The translations under genes were made by a program, and so were the position numbers. A DNA stretch of 64,000 bases from Brevundimonas sp. (GTDB lineage Bacteria; Pseudomonadota; Alphaproteobacteria; Caulobacterales; Caulobacteraceae), in the NCBI RefSeq assembly GCF_016463295.1, contig NZ_JAEMRO010000001.1, positions 124,001-188,000 of the forward strand. The letters are read 5' to 3'. Of this stretch, positions 53,879 to 64,000 are shown one piece after another. How positions within the stretch are numbered: position 1 is the stretch's first letter; each line of letters starts with the position of its first letter. The notes beneath the pieces are model-generated. The model ran no database searches. It was not told the origin of the DNA and worked only from the letters and a program-made list of their open reading frames with translations.

Positions 53879-54363
53879 ACGCTAGTCTTCACCTTGGCCC
53901 GCACCGCCTCGGCGACCGTGGGGCTCACGAAACTGTCGATCGCACCATCGAGTCGGGCGATTTCCTTGACCAGGCGCGAGGCGATGGCCTGGTGCCGGGG
54001 ATCGGCCATCAGAAAGACGGTCTCGATGTCGGCATTGAGGCGCTGGTTCATCGCCGTCATCTGAAACTCGTATTCGAAATCGGCCACGGCGCGCAGCCCC
54101 CGTACGATAATATTGGCGTCCAGTTCCTCGGCGAAATGCATCAGCAGGCTGGAAAAGGGCCTGACCTCGATCTTGTCGCCGAACCGGGCGACTTCGCGCC
54201 GGACCATTTCCACCCGCTCGGCCGTAGAGAACAAGGGGCCCTTGTCGTCGTTCTGGGCGACGCCGATCACCAGACGATCGACCAGCTTCACGGCCCGGCC
54301 GATGATGTCCATATGGCCGTTGGTGACGGGATCGAATGTGCCCGGATACAAGCCGATCTGCAT
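53875..54363 (-). CDS. coaD: phosphopantetheine adenylyltransferase
   Basis: CoaD makes dephospho-CoA from phosphopantetheine and ATP. The 162 residues start MQIGLYPGTFDPVTNGHMD, with the T-x-x-H-type ATP site; IIVRGLRAVADFEYE and the C-terminal IASRLVKEIARLDG are typical. The ATG at 54363 is chosen; the ORF track's first 13 residues are extra. The stop overlaps the start of the second cyclophilin by four bases. It lies downstream of the aminotransferase-like gene and gyrA on the same strand. Confidence 0.96.
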   Translation of the reverse strand: MQIGLYPGTFDPVTNGHMDIIGRAVKLVDRLVIGVAQNDDKGPLFSTAERVEMVRREVARFGDKIEVRPFSSLLMHFAEELDANIIVRGLRAVADFEYEFQMTAMNQRLNADIETVFLMADPRHQAIASRLVKEIARLDGAIDSFVSPTVAEAVRAKVKTSV

Positions 54364-54411
54364 GGTGTCCCCCTGCCTTTCCCGAGGTTTAGCAGGTGCC
54401 ACAGGCCCGGC

Positions 54412-55206
54412 CTAGATCGTCTGGATCGGCTGTGAAAGCCATGTTTCGGTCAGTCGGTCGATCAAGGCTGAATCGGGCTCGAACGTCCGGTCGCCGACGG
54501 CGACAATCGACGCGGCGGGCGTCGCGCTGTTGCAAAGAAAGGCGGCCGTGAAGTGGGACAGGTCCGCCACTGTAACGGGCCGGGTCGTCTGGGCGACGCC
54601 TCGGACAAGCAGGCCCTCCGACAACAAAGCCTGTGTCACTCCGGCCAGCATGGGGGCCTCGGGCCAGACGATGGTGTCGCCTGACAGGAAGCCGATGTTC
54701 CAGAGCGAACCCTCCGAAATACGCCCGTCGCGGCCCACGAAAAGCGCGTCGTCGAAGCCCGCCGCCCTGGCGGCCCGGCGCGCCCGCAGCAGACCGAAGG
54801 TGGCGACATGTTTCAGGTGCGGAGCCTCGCGCTCATAGGTCTGAAGCTGAAGCCGGACTGCGCCTGCGAGAGCTGACGGCGGATCGAAAACCCCGACCAT
54901 CACGCGCGGCGCGCCTTCTGCCGTTGGGTCGCGGTTGGACAGGGCATCGGAGAACAGGCTGACCCGCAGCCAGGCGTCCTGGCGCGGGCCCAAGGCGGAG
55001 CGCATCAGGGCACGCAGTCGCCCGCCCTCCACCGCCTGACCGAACAGCTCGACGGCCGCGTTCTCCAGACGCTCCAGATGCAGGTCGAGGCCGCGCACAC
55101 CCCCGTTCTCGACGCGGAAGGAGGTATAGGCCCCATAGTTCACGAGGGCCTGGTGCGCGAGGTCGGCCTCGGTGGCGGGGGAACCGTCGATGAACAGATT
55201 GGGCAT
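54412..55206 (-). CDS. aminotransferase class IV protein
   Basis: A 264-residue PLP enzyme of fold type IV. The Schiff-base lysine is in HLKHVATFG, and the phosphate-binding region is ISEGSLWNIGFL, with AMLAGVTQALL further on. Candidates are 4-amino-4-deoxychorismate lyase (PabC), branched-chain or D-amino-acid aminotransferase. The short length and the absence of a pabA/pabB neighbour leave the substrate open. It follows gyrA on the same strand after 26 bases, probably in the same transcript, and precedes coaD. Confidence 0.85.
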   Translation of the reverse strand: MPNLFIDGSPATEADLAHQALVNYGAYTSFRVENGGVRGLDLHLERLENAAVELFGQAVEGGRLRALMRSALGPRQDAWLRVSLFSDALSNRDPTAEGAPRVMVGVFDPPSALAGAVRLQLQTYEREAPHLKHVATFGLLRARRAARAAGFDDALFVGRDGRISEGSLWNIGFLSGDTIVWPEAPMLAGVTQALLSEGLLVRGVAQTTRPVTVADLSHFTAAFLCNSATPAASIVAVGDRTFEPDSALIDRLTETWLSQPIQTI

Positions 55207-55232
55207 GGCTATCCCTCCCGCCGGAAGCCGGA

Positions 55233-58001
<2,769 letters not shown>

Positions 58002-58051
58002 GGAAATCGGGCTTTGAATGGCCGGAATCGGAACGTGATCCGCTACCGCAT

Positions 58052-58080
58052 TTTCTAGCAGTCCGGCCGGCCCAAGGCAA
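58052..58080 (-). promoter_or_regulatory. predicted gyrA promoter
   Basis: On the minus strand TTGCCT, 17 bases, then TAGAAA resemble -35/-10 elements. The spacing is ideal and the region is the only non-coding stretch upstream of gyrA. Confidence 0.55.
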
Positions 58081-58191
58081 AGTCGCCGCGACCGGGCACC
58101 CGTTCAATGCACGAAGAATTTTGTCCGTGTGCATGCTCTCATGCGCTGCGGTCTCATCGTTGGCTGAAGACGGGCCTGTAATTTCGTCCCG

Positions 58192-58755
58192 TCACTCGCT
58201 GACGGGACGTGTCAGATCGAATTCCACGCGGAAGTGACGGTTGGTCCGCCGCAGTTCATACGCATAAATCTGCCCCGGATGGACCTCGACGGCCCAGACA
58301 TTGGTGGTCGAGACGGCGGCGTTCCCGGCGTTGAACAGCTCGATGGAGAAATCATCGACAGGAAACTCCTGGCGATTGCCGGTTCCGGTGCTGGTCGTGT
58401 CGCCACCGTACCAGTGCAGGCCATCGGGATTGCCCTGCGGGTCGCGATGGTCGTGCTTCAGCGTCAGGCCACCCTGTTCGTTACGGCTGATCACCCAGGT
58501 GCGGGATCGGTCCTCGCCGACCCAGAACGGAATACGGACTTCCTCGGCCGTACAGTCGCGCACGTGCATCAGCAGGCGCTGGCTGGCGAAGTCGGCATCC
58601 GCCGCGTCGGTCGTCACGACCCGCCCCACGAATCGCTGGCCACACAGGGCGTTGAGGTTGGCCATGAAGGCGGTCTGCTGAGCCGCAGGCCTGGGTGTGG
58701 TCGCGCAGGCGGAGAGTGTCATCAGCGCGACGGCGGCAAGGGCGATCTGTTTCAT
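58192..58755 (-). CDS. predicted lipoprotein, unknown function
   Basis: A 187-residue protein with the signal peptide MKQIALAAVALMTLSAC and lipobox LSAC. The mature part has ALCGQRFVGRVVTTDAADADFASQ, WVGEDRSRTWVISRNEQGGLTLKHDHRDPQG and a YELRRTNRHFRVEFDLTRP end, suggesting a compact beta-rich domain; two cysteines (LCGQR, RDCTAEE) may pair. I do not recognise a family name with confidence. It is the first gene upstream of gyrA on the same strand, 190 bases from the gyrA start, and diverges from rpmG. Confidence 0.78.
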   Translation of the reverse strand: MKQIALAAVALMTLSACATTPRPAAQQTAFMANLNALCGQRFVGRVVTTDAADADFASQRLLMHVRDCTAEEVRIPFWVGEDRSRTWVISRNEQGGLTLKHDHRDPQGNPDGLHWYGGDTTSTGTGNRQEFPVDDFSIELFNAGNAAVSTTNVWAVEVHPGQIYAYELRRTNRHFRVEFDLTRPVSE

Positions 58756-58824
58756 CGGCCAACCCTAGCCGTTAGGCTCCAGATCGCCTAATCGCGGCCA
58801 ATGCAGGTCGCTGCGCAATGCGCG

Positions 58825-58852
58825 TTGACTTCCGGGCGCGCCTGAGTATGTT
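58825..58852 (+). promoter_or_regulatory. predicted rpmG promoter
   Basis: TTGACT, 16 bases, then TATGTT form a plausible sigma-70 promoter. The start of rpmG lies 48 bases further on. Confidence 0.6.
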
Positions 58853-58899
58853 CCGCGCCTCATATTTTAGCGGCTTTCGCCGTCGCAGAGGTAATTTCG

Positions 58900-59067
58900 A
58901 TGGCCAAGCCAGCTTCAATCAAGATCCGCCTGAACTCGACCGCCGACACCGGCTTCTTCTACGTCACCAAGAAGAACGCCCGCACCATGACGGAAAAGAT
59001 GGTCGTCAAGAAATACGATCCCGTCGCGCGCAAGCACGTCGAGTTCAAGGAAGGCAAGATCAAGTAA
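58900..59067 (+). CDS. rpmG: 50S ribosomal protein L33
   Basis: A 55-residue protein, too short for the ORF track, beginning [25 protein letters not shown] and ending [19 protein letters not shown]. This is the L33 sequence pattern, a small protein of the large ribosomal subunit near the E site. It lacks zinc-binding cysteines, so it is the C-minus form, which does not depend on zinc. It has its own predicted promoter and a strong terminator, making it a single-gene transcription unit. Confidence 0.97.
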   Translation: MAKPASIKIRLNSTADTGFFYVTKKNARTMTEKMVVKKYDPVARKHVEFKEGKIK

Positions 59068-59092
59068 TCCCTTGATCCTGATCCTTTCGAAA

Positions 59093-59120
59093 GCGCCCGG
59101 TCGAAAGGCCGGGCGTTTTT
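59093..59120 (+). terminator. intrinsic terminator of rpmG
   Basis: GCGCCCGG and CCGGGCG form a GC-rich stem with an 8-base loop followed by TTTTT, 26 bases after the rpmG stop. Confidence 0.9.
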
Positions 59121-59160
59121 CGTTGGCCGGCACACAGCAGACGCATGCTAGGCTTGCGCC

Positions 59161-59352
59161 ATGAACGACGCTGAACGCGACCCGATGGCTGCTGCCGAAG
59201 AGCCAGCGAGCGAGACACCCATCCAGAAGGCCCTGCGGCTGAAGCAGGCGACCATCAATGCTCGCCCGACACCACCCAAAGGCGGCAAGTTTCAGCGCGA
59301 GCAGGCTGCGCGGATTGCTGCGGGCAAGTCCAAGCCCTGGATGAGCCGCTGA
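59161..59352 (+). CDS. small basic hypothetical protein
   Basis: A 63-residue protein with an acidic N-terminus (DAERDPMAAAEEPASETP) and a basic C-terminal half, PIQKALRLKQATINARPTPPKGGKFQREQAARIAAGKSKPWMSR. The Lys/Arg/Gly content and the PPKGGK motif suggest nucleic-acid binding. I recognise no named family. It follows the rpmG terminator by 40 bases, so it must have its own promoter or come from read-through. Good codon use and the composition shift support a real gene. Confidence 0.65.
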   Translation: MNDAERDPMAAAEEPASETPIQKALRLKQATINARPTPPKGGKFQREQAARIAAGKSKPWMSR

Positions 59353-59394
59353 CGGCAGCGGCACAGGCTCGGCCTTCAGCCCACATCGCCTGGG

Positions 59395-59760
59395 TCAGCG
59401 CGTGCGGCTGCCCCGGTCGTCTCCGCCGATAAACCAGCCGGCGATCCAGCTGACGATGCCCGTCACGATGGCCGCGCCGATCCCCGCCCACAGGCCATCG
59501 ACCACGAAGCCTTCCAGGAACATGGCGACCAGCCCGATCACGGCGGCATTCACGACCAGCAGGAACAGGCCGAAGGTGATGACCGTCAGGGGGAAGGTCA
59601 GAATGGTCAGGATCGGCCGCACCACCGCATTGGCGATCCCCAGCAGCAGGGCCGCGATCAGCAGCGTCGTCGTCGACGCGACCGCGACACCCGGCACGAC
59701 CTGGGCTGCCAGCCACAGCGCCAAGGCGGTCACGGCGAACTGAATGATGAAACGCAGCAT
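59395..59760 (-). CDS. phage holin-family-like membrane protein (four-TM)
   Basis: The ATG at 59760 gives 121 residues with four membrane segments: LRFIIQFAVTALALWLAAQVVPG, TTTLLIAALLLGIANAVVRPILTIL, FGLFLLVVNAAVIGLVAMFL and GIGAAIVTGIVSWIAGWFI. This pattern (ANAVVRPILTILTFPLTVITFGLF) matches the mycobacterial-type four-TM phage-holin-like superfamily, found in many non-phage bacterial genomes. There are no other phage genes here, so it is unlikely to be a lysis holin. The function is unknown. An upstream start ten codons earlier is possible. Confidence 0.82.
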   Translation of the reverse strand: MLRFIIQFAVTALALWLAAQVVPGVAVASTTTLLIAALLLGIANAVVRPILTILTFPLTVITFGLFLLVVNAAVIGLVAMFLEGFVVDGLWAGIGAAIVTGIVSWIAGWFIGGDDRGSRTR

Positions 59761-59847
59761 GGCAAAGCCTCCGGTCAGAACCTTGACCATAACGCGAACT
59801 GCTTGATCCGGCTCCCCTCATTCGCAACGATGGGTCAGGAGATTTCG

Positions 59848-60294
59848 ATGACGCTTCACGCCCCCTACGATCCCGACAACATCTTCGCCAAAATCCTGCG
59901 CGGAGACATTCCTTCCGTGAAGGTGTGGGAGGACGAGCACATTCTGGCCTTCATGGATGTGTTTCCCCAGTCCGAAGGCCACGTCCTGATCATCGCCAGG
60001 CAATCGACAGCCCGCAATCTGCTGGAAATCGAGCCGGAGATTCTGGCCCGTGTCGTCGCCGCGACCCAGCGTACGGCACGGGCGGTGGAAAAGGCGCTGA
60101 AGCCGGAGGGCTTCCAGATTTTGCAGTTCAACGGTGAGGCCGGCGGCCAGACCGTGTTTCACCTGCATTTCCACATCGTCCCGCGCTGGACCGACCGGCC
60201 GATGAAGGGCCACGGCCATGCGCTGATGGCGGATACGGCGGTTCTGCAGGCGCTGGCCGAACGGATCGCGGCTGAATTGGAGCCCATCAGGTGA
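59848..60294 (+). CDS. HIT-family nucleotide hydrolase/transferase
   Basis: A 148-residue HIT protein with the histidine triad in VFHLHFHIVPRW and the N-terminal IFAKILRGDIPSVKVWEDEHILAFMDVFPQSEGHVLI. HIT proteins cleave nucleoside phosphoramidates or dinucleotides such as Ap4A. The ATG at 59848 follows AGGAG; the first 15 residues of the ORF track are excluded. Its stop overlaps the GTG of the next gene by four bases (GTGA), so the HIT protein and the fusion oxygenase are co-translated. Confidence 0.92.
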   Translation: MTLHAPYDPDNIFAKILRGDIPSVKVWEDEHILAFMDVFPQSEGHVLIIARQSTARNLLEIEPEILARVVAATQRTARAVEKALKPEGFQILQFNGEAGGQTVFHLHFHIVPRWTDRPMKGHGHALMADTAVLQALAERIAAELEPIR

Positions 60295-61346
60295 ACCGGA
60301 TGGCCGGCCCCGGGTTCGGAGAGCCCGCACCGACGTTTTCCACGCCGGGGGTCAGCAATCCGCGCTACGTCTTCGACACGGCGGCGGGACGATATCTGCT
60401 GCTAGCCATCGTCCATGCCGGACCGGCCGTCGATGCAGCGGTCCGAACGCTCCAACAGCGGCGCAAGATACTCGATGACATCCACGCCAGCGCTTTCGTG
60501 CTGATCGTCGGTACCGATTCGAAGCGCAACAGCCGCACGGATGAACTGCCAGGCCTGCGTTTCCTGTTCGACAGCGAGGGCGAAATAGCCGCGCGCTATG
60601 GGGCCGCCGAGACGGATCGCTGGTTCCTGATCGATCCGGCCTTGCATGTGCTGGCTGCGGCACCGCCCGATCAGGCTGAGCGGATGATCGAGCGGCTGGC
60701 TCAACTCCCGCCGCCGGCCCATCATTCCGGCTCGGACGGGTTGGCACCGGTACTGATCACCCCCCGCATTTTCGAGCCTGCGTTCTGCGACGCGCTGATC
60801 GCCCTCTATCGCGACAAGGGCGGCGAAACCTCAGGCTTCATGCGAGAAATCGACGGGGTGACCACGCTGATGGTCGATGACAATCACAAGCGTCGCAGTG
60901 ACGTCATCGTCGAGGAAGAACCGCTCCAGAAGCAGATCATGACCCGCCTGCGTCAGCGTCTGGTGCCGCAGATCGTAAAAGCCTTCAACTTCGAGCCGAC
61001 CCGGATCGAGCGCTATCTGGTCGCACGTTACGATGCCGAAACCGGCGGCTTTTTCCGCCCGCACAGAGACAATACGACCCGCGGCACGGCGCATCGGCGG
61101 TTCGCCGTCTCGATCAATCTGAACGCGGATTACGACGGCGGCGACCTGCGGTTTCCGGAGTTTGGCGACCGGACCTATCGCCCCCCGCCGGGCGGAGCCT
61201 GTGTGTTTTCCTGCTCGGTCCTGCACGAGGCGACGCCGGTTACCCGGGGCGAACGGTTCGCCTTTCTGCCCTTCCTGTATGACGAGGCGGCGGCGGCGAT
61301 ACGCGAAGCCAATCTGAAGTATCTGGACCCGGCCCTGACGGCGTGA
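60291..61346 (+). CDS. redoxin-like domain fused to a 2OG-Fe(II) prolyl-4-hydroxylase-type oxygenase
   Basis: A 351-residue two-domain protein. Residues about 1-140 resemble a peroxiredoxin/AhpC fold (FGEPAPTFSTPG, LRFLFDSEGEIAARYGA, RWFLIDPALHVLAA), but the peroxidatic cysteine is absent. The C-terminal domain has FFRPHRDNTTRG (the HxD of the iron site), the distal histidine in VLHEATPV and the 2-oxoglutarate-binding arginine in RGERFAFLPFLYD, as in prolyl 4-hydroxylase-like oxygenases. The substrate is unknown. The GTG start overlaps the HIT gene. Such fusions occur in other proteobacteria, but no function has been assigned that I know of. Confidence 0.85.
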   Translation: MNRMAGPGFGEPAPTFSTPGVSNPRYVFDTAAGRYLLLAIVHAGPAVDAAVRTLQQRRKILDDIHASAFVLIVGTDSKRNSRTDELPGLRFLFDSEGEIAARYGAAETDRWFLIDPALHVLAAAPPDQAERMIERLAQLPPPAHHSGSDGLAPVLITPRIFEPAFCDALIALYRDKGGETSGFMREIDGVTTLMVDDNHKRRSDVIVEEEPLQKQIMTRLRQRLVPQIVKAFNFEPTRIERYLVARYDAETGGFFRPHRDNTTRGTAHRRFAVSINLNADYDGGDLRFPEFGDRTYRPPPGGACVFSCSVLHEATPVTRGERFAFLPFLYDEAAAAIREANLKYLDPALTA

Positions 61347-61350
61347 CCAG

Positions 61351-63201
61351 TCAGGTCACTCTGAACTGCAGGTCCGCCAGCCGGGCATAAAGACCGCCCT
61401 GTGTAATCAGCGAGGCGTGGGTCCCCTCCTCCACGACGCGCCCGTCCTCCATCACCACGATCCGGTCGGCCCGCAGCACGGTGGCCAGGCGGTGGGCGAT
61501 GACGATGGTGGTGCGGGTCTCCATGGCCTGATCCAGCGCCATCTGGACCAGCTGCTCGCTCTCGGCGTCGAGGGCGGACGTGGCCTCGTCGAGCAGCAGG
61601 ATAGGCGCGTCGCGAACCAGCGCTCGGGCGATGGCCATTCGCTGACGCTGCCCCCCCGACAGGCTCTTGCCGCGTTCGCCTAGAGGCGTATCGAATCCTT
61701 CGGGCAGGGCCTCGACGAAGGTCAGGGCCTGGGCCTCCCTAGCGGCCTCGCGGACTTCGGCATCCGAGGCAGTATCGCGCCCGAAGCGGATGTTTTCATT
61801 GGCCGAACCCGAGAACAGTGGGGCCTCCTGCGACACCCAGGCGAAACGATTGCGCACGGCGACCGGATCGGCGTCGCGGACATCGACCCCATCGACCGAC
61901 ACCACGCCCGACTGTGGGTCGTAGAAGCGCAACAACAGCCGGAATACCGTGCTCTTGCCCGCGCCAGATGGACCGACCAGGGCCACGGTCTCGCCCGGCC
62001 GAACCGTCAGGCTGAACCCGCGCAGCGCCGGCAGGTCGGGACGGCCGGGATAGGTAAAGCCCACATCGGTCATCGAGACCTGCCCCACCGGTGGCTCCGG
62101 CAGAGTCACGGGCACAGGCGGCGCGGCGATGGCGGCCTGGCTGCGCATCAGTTCATCGATCCGCTCCATGGCCCCGGCGGCCTTCTGGACATCGCCCCAG
62201 CTCTCGCCCAGGGCACCGACGGCGGCCGCAGAGAAGACCGACAGCAGAACGAACTGAAGCAGCGCCCCCGTGCTCATCCGCCCGGCGATCACATCCTGGG
62301 CTCCTAACCAAAGCACCAGGGTGACCCCGCCGAACATGACGATGATGATCAGGGCCGTCATCAGGGCCCGGGCCCTCATGCGAATCAGGGAGACGCCGAA
62401 CGCCTCCTCCACCGCCTGGCCGAAGCGGGCGATCGACGACGCCTCGCGCCCAAAGGCCTGAACCGTCTCGATGGCGTCCACGCTCTCGCCTGCAAAGCCC
62501 ACGGCTCCCGCAAACCGGTCCTGCGACCGGACCGTCAGCTTGCGGACCGTACGTCCGAAGACGAACAACGGCACGATCAGCACCGGCACGATCAGCAGGA
62601 CGAACGCGGTCAGCTTGGGGCTGACGATGAACAGCAGGATCGTCCCCCCGACCAGCGTCAGCGCATTACGGATCGCATAGGAGACCGAGGTCGTCATCAA
62701 CGTCTCGATCAGGGCGATGTCGGTCGTCAGACGTGACAGCACCTCGCCTGTCCGCATCTTCGCATAGAAGGACGGATCGAGCGTCAGGATGCGCTCGAAC
62801 AGCCCCTTGCGCAGATCGGCGATGACCCGCTCGCCGCTCTTGGTCACATAGAAATAGCGGATCGCCGTAGCCAGGCCGAGGAACAGCGCATTGGCTCCCA
62901 GCACCAGGAACCACAGGTTCAACTGGCTGCCGCCGTCCTTGAAACCGTTGTCGATGGCACCCCGTGCGGTCGCCGTCAGGCCCAGAGACGCCGCCGTCGA
63001 GGCCAGCAGCCACAGGCTGGCCATGACCAGCTGGCCCTTGTGACGCAGCGCATAGGGGACCAGCCGCAGCAAGGGACGCACATCGCGCGACTTGGTGCGA
63101 CGCGCGGCTGCCTCCGAAATCTGTTCGCTGAGCTGAGCGCCCGCACCGGGTCGCGCCCTCAGGTCGGCGGAATCGGTCTGGGCGGCAAAGGTTTCGGTCA
63201 T
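61351..63201 (-). CDS. ABC transporter, fused membrane and ATP-binding domains (MsbA-like)
   Basis: A 616-residue half-transporter. The N-terminal six-helix exporter domain (LRLVPYALRHKGQLVMASLWLL, SRLTTDIALIETLMTTS) is joined to an ATPase domain with GPSGAGKSTVFRLLLRF (Walker A), the signature LSGGQRQRMAIAR and ILLLDEATSALD (Walker B); the switch histidine is in TIVIAHRL. It would work as a homodimer exporting lipids, peptides or drugs. MsbA-like assignment is by domain order and length only. Its stop is 4 bases from the oxygenase stop (convergent), and its start diverges from rpmE. Confidence 0.9.
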   Translation of the reverse strand: MTETFAAQTDSADLRARPGAGAQLSEQISEAAARRTKSRDVRPLLRLVPYALRHKGQLVMASLWLLASTAASLGLTATARGAIDNGFKDGGSQLNLWFLVLGANALFLGLATAIRYFYVTKSGERVIADLRKGLFERILTLDPSFYAKMRTGEVLSRLTTDIALIETLMTTSVSYAIRNALTLVGGTILLFIVSPKLTAFVLLIVPVLIVPLFVFGRTVRKLTVRSQDRFAGAVGFAGESVDAIETVQAFGREASSIARFGQAVEEAFGVSLIRMRARALMTALIIIVMFGGVTLVLWLGAQDVIAGRMSTGALLQFVLLSVFSAAAVGALGESWGDVQKAAGAMERIDELMRSQAAIAAPPVPVTLPEPPVGQVSMTDVGFTYPGRPDLPALRGFSLTVRPGETVALVGPSGAGKSTVFRLLLRFYDPQSGVVSVDGVDVRDADPVAVRNRFAWVSQEAPLFSGSANENIRFGRDTASDAEVREAAREAQALTFVEALPEGFDTPLGERGKSLSGGQRQRMAIARALVRDAPILLLDEATSALDAESEQLVQMALDQAMETRTTIVIAHRLATVLRADRIVVMEDGRVVEEGTHASLITQGGLYARLADLQFRVT

Positions 63202-63350
63202 CGTGCGCGCCTCTTGCCCCGGAACGCCCCCCGGTGTAAACGCCGCCGCTCATTCCCGCCGGGTTCTGTTGTCACAGGCACGGCGGGTTTCTCATTTTCG
63301 CGCACCGACGGTCGGCATCGTCACCGCGCCAGAGACTACGGACGACGACC

Positions 63351-63575
63351 ATGAAGCCCGACACCCACCCCGACTACCACTTCATCACCGTCACCATGAC
63401 GGATGGTACGACCTATCAGACGCGCTCGACCTATCAGAAGGAAGGCGCTGTCCTGAACCTGGACATCGATCCCCTGACGCACCCCGCCTGGACCGGCGGC
63501 AACCAGCAGATGCTGGACCGTGGTGGCCGCGTGTCGCGCTTCAACAACAAGTTCGCCGGCTTCATCAAGAAGTAG
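63351..63575 (+). CDS. rpmE: 50S ribosomal protein L31
   Basis: A 74-residue L31 with the characteristic [41 protein letters not shown] and [14 protein letters not shown]. The zinc-binding cysteines of the classical type are missing, so this is the C-minus form. It stabilises the link between ribosomal subunits. It is a single-gene unit followed by a terminator 55 bases after the stop, which favours strong independent expression. The start ATG follows GACGACGACC. Confidence 0.95.
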   Translation: MKPDTHPDYHFITVTMTDGTTYQTRSTYQKEGAVLNLDIDPLTHPAWTGGNQQMLDRGGRVSRFNNKFAGFIKK

Positions 63576-63629
63576 GCCCTACCCGCCGGTGTGTGCGCCA
63601 AAGCCACACCCTGAGGTTTGCAGATCACG

Positions 63630-63660
63630 AAGGCGTTGGGCCCCGGCCCAGCGCCTTTCT
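63630..63660 (+). terminator. intrinsic terminator of rpmE
   Basis: AGGCGTTGGGCC and GGCCCAGCGCCT form a 12-bp stem (one G-T pair) with a minimal loop followed by TTCTGTTT, 55 bases after the rpmE stop. Confidence 0.75.
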
Positions 63661-63750
63661 GTTTGGCCGGAACGCCGGTAATATGAACGCGTTGACCGTC
63701 GCGGGGCGTGGACGTGGTGTCCGCATCGACGGCCGAAAGATGCGACTGAG

Positions 63751-64000
63751 ATGAACCGTAGGGAATTGGGTCTGGGCGCGGCTGTGACGGCCATGGCCTC
63801 GGCGGCTGGTCTGGCCGCACAGGCACAGACCCGCGATCCGGCCGCCGTCGCCTTCTACAACGGCTTCAACGACCAGCTGGCCCGCCTTCCGGAGGCGATC
63901 CAGCCCGACGTGCGCGCCTTTTATGAACTGAACGGCTGGCGTCCCGTCTGGACGGCCGATCGTCTGCGCGGACTTCAGGCCGCCTCGATGCGGGCCGAGC
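63751..64000 (+). CDS. L,D-transpeptidase (YcbB/Ldt) family protein, N-terminal part
   Basis: The gene runs off the window, so the ORF track does not list it; 83 codons are visible. The N-terminus NRRELGLGAAVTAMASAAGLAAQA looks like a twin-arginine or Sec signal, and it continues FNDQLARLPEAIQPDVRAFYELNGWRPVWTADRLRG. The FYxxNGWRPVWT motif is the usual start of the scaffold domain of YcbB-like L,D-transpeptidases, which make 3-3 cross-links in peptidoglycan or attach outer-membrane proteins. The catalytic YkuD domain would be downstream of the window, so identification is provisional. Confidence 0.7.
   Translation, partial: MNRRELGLGAAVTAMASAAGLAAQAQTRDPAAVAFYNGFNDQLARLPEAIQPDVRAFYELNGWRPVWTADRLRGLQAASMRAE

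Noticed and set aside
59395-59760. Holin-like protein as a sign of a prophage
   Set aside because: The four-TM family is widespread in non-phage contexts, and no other phage gene is near.
63269-63296. TTGTCA ... TCATTT as an rpmE promoter
   Set aside because: The -10 match is poor; not reported as a feature.

Overview
The window is a dense, GC-rich chromosomal segment of an alphaproteobacterium. The best fit is Caulobacterales, probably Brevundimonas or a close relative; this is inferred from gene content, and no database search was possible. Supporting signs are a circularly permuted two-piece tmRNA gene whose tag reads ANDNFAGEYAVAA (Caulobacter-like), an alpha-type SspB adaptor, a Coq4 protein, class I PhaC, type-2 ArgC, and a GyrA with Ala/Met at the quinolone-determining positions. 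Nearly all of the sequence is coding. Junctions of the ATGA or TGATG type are frequent, there are no insertion sequences, CRISPR arrays or prophage blocks, and no gene-free stretch exceeds about 250 bases.

Layout. 0.2-9 kb: tRNA-Glu, recJ-glpX, a lipoprotein, phaC with a small membrane protein, an exported MsrB, a palindromic repeat, argC, and rplM-rpsI. 9-18 kb: gatC-gatA-gatB facing ruvX, then pyrB, a dihydroorotase-like gene that has lost its metal ligands, a membrane protein, plsY and dprA. 18-22.4 kb: topA, then thyA, a frameshifted MazG-like gene and folA. 22.4-26.3 kb: a sterol-desaturase-family protein whose N-terminus lies in a repeat, an Old Yellow Enzyme and an arsR-arsC-acr3 arsenic operon. 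26.3-30.3 kb: mrp and miaA (divergent), a CxxCxGxG mini-protein, tmRNA and sspB side by side, a lipoprotein and an orphan RusA-like nuclease. 30.4-36.6 kb: fumC, a PhyH-type oxygenase, YccF, DUF2171, DUF4169, an EamA transporter, coq4, a YbaY-like lipoprotein, an RHH protein and a tandem pair of one-TM acidic proteins. 36.7-44.7 kb: uvrD/pcrA, an orphan HExxH protein, an O-antigen-ligase-like protein, parE, a secreted protein and a SixA-like phosphatase. 44.7-54.4 kb: a glycosyltransferase, a 1058-residue autotransporter with calcium-binding-like repeats, phhA, hspQ, a ppx/gppA gene with basic tails, two cyclophilins and coaD. 54.4-64 kb: an aminotransferase class IV protein, gyrA, a lipoprotein, rpmG, small proteins, HIT, a redoxin-like/prolyl-hydroxylase fusion, an MsbA-like ABC exporter, rpmE and the start of a YcbB-like L,D-transpeptidase running off the window.

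Functional groupings: pyrimidine and thymidylate synthesis (pyrB, the pyrC-like gene, thyA, folA); DNA topology and repair (topA, gyrA, parE, recJ, uvrD, ruvX, dprA); translation (gatCAB, rplM, rpsI, rpmG, rpmE, miaA, tRNA-Glu); trans-translation with proteolytic delivery (tmRNA, SspB); arsenic resistance; and envelope biogenesis (plsY, glycosyltransferase, ligase, autotransporter, ABC exporter). I found no clear undescribed multi-gene system. The items most worth checking are the thyA-mazG-folA frameshift, the ligand-free dihydroorotase, the tmRNA/sspB neighbourhood, the GyrA residues, the redoxin/P4H fusion, the tandem one-TM paralogues and the repeat-derived N-terminus.
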